This document shows positions 59,939 to 64,000 of a stretch of DNA of 64,000 nt, one piece after another; position 1 is the first letter of the stretch, and every line of letters starts with the position of its first letter. The DNA is taken from contig CAMCYI010000006.1 in NCBI GenBank assembly GCA_945883845.1, positions 62,001 to 126,000 on the forward strand. Reading direction: 5' to 3'. This DNA comes from Bacteriovorax stolpii (GTDB taxonomy: Bacteria > Bdellovibrionota > Bacteriovoracia > Bacteriovoracales > Bacteriovoracaceae). The notes under the pieces are model-generated. The model did not search any database. It was not told the DNA's origin and was given only the letters and a program-made list of their open reading frames with translations. Both the position numbers and the translations under genes were made by a program.

Positions 59939-60070
59939 ATGTTTCCTCACCTTTCCCTTATCGGTTGGGAGGCTCAAGGCATTAAATTTATGATTTTCCC
60001 ATCGTGACGTTTCTGAATAATCTGGGGCATCTCTAGGAACCTCACCTGAAAAAGTGTCTATCTTCTGGAC

Positions 60071-60630
60071 ATGCCCTGTTCTAATTTCATCAAGGATTAT
60101 TTTCCTCATCTTCAAGGAAAGACGGAAGACCGAAAAACTCTGTTTTTACTTCCCCCCAATGGCGGAGAGAATATTCTCGATCACGTCTACGCGAATCACT
60201 TCTGCTACCGCGGTTATCGCGTAACGATGCTGACGAAGTGGGATTTTCAAGATGAAGCAAGTCTCGTTCCTACGATGCATGATAGAGGTACGGTCCGTGC
60301 CCTCGCAGCGATGAGAAATACTCTCGATTACATCAATCCTGAACGTGTAGGCCAGGTAGGAATACTCGGCACGAGTGTCGGTGCCATTTCTGCAAGTCTT
60401 GCGATGAGCGTAGACGATCGAATTGCAGCTTGTCGGAGGTGCAGAACCGTCCAACGTCATTCATCATCGCAACCAAGGATATCACAGTACCTACAGCAAA
60501 CCAGGAGTTACTGGCCGCAGGCGAAGATGGGATTCTTCGCACAGAAGGAAATCATTTTGACGTCATCGTTGAGACGAGCAAAAAACAGAAGAAGAGAATT
60601 TTTGATTTTTTTGAGAAACAACTTCAGTAA
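60071..60630 (+). pseudogene. Broken alpha/beta hydrolase
   Basis: The first half (60071 to about 60430) encodes LFLLPPNGGEN, a hydrophobic strand and the nucleophile elbow GILGTSVGAISASLAMSVDDRIAA. The frame then shifts. The second half (about 60430-60630) encodes FIIATKDITVPTANQELL (acid) and RTEGNHFDVIVETSKKQ (His). Only about 36 codons separate the Ser motif from the Asp motif instead of the usual 80-100, so an internal deletion plus frameshift is likely. It is divergent from the zincin gene and followed by a terminator. Confidence 0.75.
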
Positions 60631-60633
60631 AAA

Positions 60634-60664
60634 AAAAGCCCCCGGCGCGAGACGGGGGCTTTTG
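60634..60664. terminator. Intrinsic terminator
   Basis: AAGCCCCCG-GCGCGAGA-CGGGGGCTT with T-run on one side and A-run on the other, between the hydrolase pseudogene and the convergent tRNA-Leu gene. Confidence 0.9.
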
Positions 60665-60679
60665 TAACTTACAGACTGA

Positions 60680-60762
60680 TGGTGCTCGGTGAGGGACTCG
60701 AACCCCCACGCTCGCGCACTAGGTTCTAAGCCTAGCGTGTCTACCAATTCCACCAACCGAGC
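60680..60762 (-). tRNA. tRNA-Leu(UAG)
   Basis: On the minus strand it begins GCTCGGTTGGTGG and ends CCGAGCACCA, with CCA encoded. The acceptor stem GCTCGGT/ACCGAGC is perfect. The anticodon loop CTTAGAA gives anticodon UAG (Leu). A variable arm TGCGCGAGCGT and T-arm GGGGGTTCGAGTCCCTC are typical of a class II leucine tRNA. Confidence 0.95.
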
Positions 60763-60827
60763 ATTGGCCTGCAAGAGTCGTTGATTATGGCGAAGCACCG
60801 TTTTAATGGCAAGAGCTTTGGAGACGA

Positions 60828-63332
60828 TCAGGCCGCTTTTCCGCCCTCTCCAGGCTTTTTGGGCGTCGCAGGCTTTAACTTTTCGAGCTCTTTCTTCGTC
60901 TGCGCGAGCTGATTCTGGAGTGACTGGTTTTCTGATCTCAATTTATTCGTTTCTTTCTTCATTTCGCCAGTCTGGTTCTGGGCGGCCATAAGATCACCGG
61001 TAATTTTCTTCAAGGATGCTTCAAGATGACTGACTTTGGCCTTCGGATTTTCATCCAGTGCACTAGTATTAGTCCGCGTATTCTTAACGGCTTCTGCTAG
61101 TCGCCTTTCCATATCACGCATCTTCATACTCATTTCTCGAATCTGCACTTCCTGCCCTTGAGCTTGCTGCTTAAACTTCAGAAGATCATTTTCTACTTGC
61201 ACATTTAAGTTGACCTGGGCCTTTGGAGCTTCCTGGGAAGCTCTTTTGAGCATGCTCTCAAGCTTGAGCTTCTCCTGTCTCAGGCCACCTATCAGGATGG
61301 TATCCTGGGTGTTTTTCTCTTTGAGTTTATCGAGGTCTTTCTTGGCCGAATCTGCCTGGTTCTTTAAAGTTGTTGTCATCATCCCGAGACGTCTGGCCTC
61401 ATCTTTAAATGAACCATCATCGCCCTTGGTGGATTCAATCGCAGTTGCAAGACTTGTCACCTTATTCTTATAAACTTCAAGCATCTTGTTCAGATTGATG
61501 TTCTGTTTTTCAAGATCTTTAATCGTTGTCTGAAGTACCTGGTTCGGTGAGCTCGCGAGGACCTTGTTGACCTGATCGAAACGATCGCGCAGAGATTGAA
61601 TCTCAGCATCTTTCTTTTCAGTCACTCTGACCATGGCTTCTTTGGCCTTAACGAGAACGATATCTTTTGAAGTCGAAGAGCGCTGGGCTTTTTCCAGCTC
61701 CTGAGTAAAGACCATATCTTTCTGCAACAATTCAAGCTGAAGTTTTTTGAGCTTGATCTCGTTATGTTTGGCTTCCTCTATGAATTTTGTCTCGCGTTCG
61801 AGCAGACTATTGAGTTTCGCCATTTCCTGAGGTGAAAGCTGGCGTGATTCAGAAAGCTTATGCTGCATTTGTTTTTTAAGTTCGTCATCCGGACTCAAAC
61901 TTTTTACCTTGAGGCCCTCGACTTCTTCGGCCCTGGCCTTAAGCTCGTTCATCTTGTTCTTGGTATTTTTGACGTTTTCAACTTCGCTCGCAAGAATTTT
62001 TACTTTGGTTTTCAGTCTTTCATTATCATTGAAAGCCGAACGAAGTTGTTCCTCGAGCTCTTTTTCTTTCTCAGACGGTATGTTCTTAAAAAATGAATTT
62101 GCATTATCTTTGCTTGAACTTCCGCCCCCGAGAGATTTCATGTTGAATTTGCCTTTTCCATCGTCAGTTTCGCCACCGCCGATCTTCATGGAAAAGTTAT
62201 CTTTCTCTTCTTTATTGCCACCTAATTTTGTAACAAAGTTATCTTTTTCCTTGTTAGACCCTTTTACGACCTTAGAGAAATCATCTTCTTCTTCTCCACC
62301 ACCAACGGTTGTCACAACTTCTTCTTCCGGTGAAGAAGGGCCAATCACGGTAAGATGCTCTTCGATGACTTCTGCTGGAGTAACTTCCATTTCTGGAATT
62401 TCTTCTTCACGATCAGGAATATTGATCTTTGCTGTCATGTCGCCGATTTCTCCGTCCTTAATGACGAAGGAATCCGCTGCTTGAGTTGGATACGCACTGA
62501 TTCTCGCCGACGGACTCAGGTTAGTGAACATGAGACTGCGGTTTTCAATTTTTACTGTATTCTCAGCGGTCCACAGACCAGTGATGACAATTTTATTCAC
62601 GCCTGAAAGCATGGTGAAATCAAAGAACTCAGCAGATTGAATGGCGACATTGAGGAGATACTCCTCTGGTCTCTTCGCAAACGAAGCAGAAAGACTCATG
62701 GTCACATCATCCATCGTAAGATTCTGAGCGAAGAAGTGCATCTGCACGCCGAAAACTTCGTTCATCATTCCATAGCTGATTTCAATGGGAAGTCCTACCC
62801 TGCCCTTATTCTTAAGGCCGGCAAGATACATCAGGAGATGATCGAAATAGGTCTTGATAGAAAGACCGCTGATATTTTTCTCGAATGCTTCAAAGACCAT
62901 GCGATCGAGGTATTCACCAGTACTAAATGGATTGGCGATTTTAAAAGAACCAATTTCCTTGAAATTCGGAAAATTATCTTCAAGGCTGATTCCTGCGTAT
63001 TCCTGGAAGAATTTATCGAGGATAAATCCACCCATGGAACCTGTCAGCCATTGCTCATCAAAAACCATCTTACCGTTATTGAGAACAAAGTCCTGGAGAT
63101 CAACGACTTTAGACAATGAAACAATCACGATATCATTTTTAATGGCTTCGTAGGTTGCATCAATGACTGAGTAGTCAGCAACGTCTTTTGTAAAGATATG
63201 TGTCCACTCAAGCTTAGTTGAATCGATCAGAGGATTGATGACCTGTATTTCCCTGGAAGCAAAATAGTTAGCGAGCTCCGTTGGGAACTCTCCTGCTAGG
63301 TTCAGAATGGCGAGGGTACGATTCCCGCTCAT
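60828..63332 (-). CDS. Large coiled-coil protein with N-terminal domain of unknown type
   Basis: An 834-residue protein. Residues 1-310 form a folded domain (opening LAILNLAGEFPTELANYFASREIQVINP, Rossmann-like in look but unassigned). Residues 351-404 hold four degenerate 14-18 residue repeats built on DNF-x-KL/IGG (DDFSKVVKG, DNFVTKLGG, DNFSMKIGG, KFNMKSLGG). Residues about 420-815 are almost continuous coiled coil. There is no signal peptide or membrane helix. It overlaps the HD-GYP-like gene at the start codon. A cytoskeletal or polar scaffold role is possible but not shown. Confidence 0.65.
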   Translation of the reverse strand: MSGNRTLAILNLAGEFPTELANYFASREIQVINPLIDSTKLEWTHIFTKDVADYSVIDATYEAIKNDIVIVSLSKVVDLQDFVLNNGKMVFDEQWLTGSMGGFILDKFFQEYAGISLEDNFPNFKEIGSFKIANPFSTGEYLDRMVFEAFEKNISGLSIKTYFDHLLMYLAGLKNKGRVGLPIEISYGMMNEVFGVQMHFFAQNLTMDDVTMSLSASFAKRPEEYLLNVAIQSAEFFDFTMLSGVNKIVITGLWTAENTVKIENRSLMFTNLSPSARISAYPTQAADSFVIKDGEIGDMTAKINIPDREEEIPEMEVTPAEVIEEHLTVIGPSSPEEEVVTTVGGGEEEDDFSKVVKGSNKEKDNFVTKLGGNKEEKDNFSMKIGGGETDDGKGKFNMKSLGGGSSSKDNANSFFKNIPSEKEKELEEQLRSAFNDNERLKTKVKILASEVENVKNTKNKMNELKARAEEVEGLKVKSLSPDDELKKQMQHKLSESRQLSPQEMAKLNSLLERETKFIEEAKHNEIKLKKLQLELLQKDMVFTQELEKAQRSSTSKDIVLVKAKEAMVRVTEKKDAEIQSLRDRFDQVNKVLASSPNQVLQTTIKDLEKQNINLNKMLEVYKNKVTSLATAIESTKGDDGSFKDEARRLGMMTTTLKNQADSAKKDLDKLKEKNTQDTILIGGLRQEKLKLESMLKRASQEAPKAQVNLNVQVENDLLKFKQQAQGQEVQIREMSMKMRDMERRLAEAVKNTRTNTSALDENPKAKVSHLEASLKKITGDLMAAQNQTGEMKKETNKLRSENQSLQNQLAQTKKELEKLKPATPKKPGEGGKAA

Positions 63333-64000
63333 TAGCTTCCCGTCTCCCTGTTTTCTTCAATGTGCTTCAAGCAAAGACACATCCTCTGATAAACCCGTGC
63401 CACGGGAAGATCAGAAAGTTTTTCGTTTTTAAAGTTCACGATATATTCGACTATTTTTTTTTCAAAATCATACTTGTCCTGAATCTCAACCATCGAGTCG
63501 GCCAGGATAACCACAGCTTCCCAGCTTGAGATTTGCCCTTTGGGAATTCCTCTTGGAAATCCGTTTCCTTCGGCTAGTTCATGCTGGTAAAGAGCGACTT
63601 CTGCAAGTTCAACGTGAGCAAGTACGTCCGGAGATTTGAAAAACTCGTAGCTCTTTCTGGGATGATTATAGAAATTCCTGATTTCAAGTTCGGTTGCATT
63701 CTCTTCAATCAATGTTGCCTGACCAGAACCGGGCTTGCGATTTTCCTGGTTACACGCTTGAGCGACGTAATAACTGTAATGACTTTCACAAAGCCCAAAA
63801 TCGAGGAACAAAGTAAGATTATAAAAATCTCTCAGCATCATGAAGTGGTAGAAGTCATTGCAGAGAGCAATGATGATCGCAAAGCCGGCAGAGTAAAGTG
63901 ACTTGCGGAAAAGATGTGCATCGGTTTCATGCATCTGACCAGCAACAGAGGCAGGGAGATGGTAAAATTCCTGATATGCGGCGAGTGCGAAGCTGAGGAA
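63332..64000 (-). CDS. HD-GYP-like domain protein, degenerate, 5' end outside window
   Basis: The frame is open to the right edge (at least 222 codons). The internal ATG at 63934 is probably not the start, because in-frame sequence FLSFALAAYQEFYHLPASVAG precedes it. Near the end YQHELAEGNGFPRGIPKGQISSWEAVVILADSMVEI matches the HHE-x-x-dGsGYP and ADV blocks of HD-GYP phosphodiesterases. The usual HD (LDFGL here) and first HH are not intact, so cyclic-di-GMP hydrolysis may be lost. It is coupled to the coiled-coil gene by a 1-bp overlap. Confidence 0.6.
   Translation of the reverse strand, partial: FLSFALAAYQEFYHLPASVAGQMHETDAHLFRKSLYSAGFAIIIALCNDFYHFMMLRDFYNLTLFLDFGLCESHYSYYVAQACNQENRKPGSGQATLIEENATELEIRNFYNHPRKSYEFFKSPDVLAHVELAEVALYQHELAEGNGFPRGIPKGQISSWEAVVILADSMVEIQDKYDFEKKIVEYIVNFKNEKLSDLPVARVYQRMCLCLKHIEENRETGS

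Noticed and set aside
60478..60667. Continuation of the first hydrolase frame to 60667 as a real C-terminus
   Set aside because: After residue about 120 this frame is Arg/Ser/Gln-rich and runs through the terminator, whereas another frame carries the conserved Asp and His motifs.

Overview
This window is a compact, gene-dense bacterial chromosome segment of moderate GC. It has about 70 protein-coding genes, one tRNA, no rRNA, no CRISPR array, no insertion sequence and no phage block. Many genes overlap by 4 bp or abut. The gene content suggests a diderm, probably a member of Bdellovibrionota (Bacteriovorax/Peredibacter-like). The signs are lipobox lipoproteins, outer-membrane barrels, a PilT ATPase, GreB, RapA, DksA, LexA, many secreted hydrolases, DUF3015 and DUF4105 proteins, and a divergent SelO homologue. 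The taxon is an inference from content, not from a marker gene.

Layout. 1-11500: amino-acid catabolism (fused-type 2-oxoacid dehydrogenase E1, class III aminotransferase, AstA, DUF1338/HglS, AstD) flanks a six-gene envelope operon (3260-6905: YceI protein, mono-haem lipoprotein, haem-tagged beta-barrel, second barrel-like protein, HAMP-only membrane protein, small lipoprotein), followed by MFS and RarD-type permeases. 11490-16187: OxyR, an orphan ABC ATPase, LipA-LipB and chorismate synthase. 16135-31848: LtaS-like transferase, PilT, cardiolipin synthase, EEP nuclease, S51 peptidase, SelO-like protein, D-Ala-D-Ala dipeptidase, DUF4105, DUF3015, NUDIX, Bfd-Bfr and a secreted phospholipase D. 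31913-44677: YjbQ, Dus, the ATP-grasp/7TM-transglutaminase/retropepsin trio, ALDH, OppA-like protein, DAO oxidase, MBOAT, GreB. 44723-48567: radical SAM, LexA and small proteins. 48568-49280: a 0.7-kb gene-free stretch that I read as two tandem, paralogous, sigma54-driven small RNAs. 49277-64000: GNAT, thioredoxin, RapA, TlpA-like protein, DksA-type protein, YciO, Ndh-2, a secreted zincin with a nine-copy repeat, a broken hydrolase, tRNA-Leu, a large coiled-coil protein and a degenerate HD-GYP-like protein cut by the window end.

The most interesting region is 48771-49280. Two canonical -24/-12 promoters (GG-N10-GC) each precede a roughly 166-nt transcript with its own terminator. In both transcripts the closing helix, a GAACT hairpin, a pyrimidine-rich stretch and the terminator lie at nearly identical distances from the predicted start, while the helix sequences differ and still pair. 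A third sigma54-type promoter lies ahead of the NUDIX gene. Other points for follow-up are the haem-tagged barrel operon, the SelO homologue lacking the usual lysine, and a 29-residue membrane peptide near lexA that shares an octamer with the lexA promoter.
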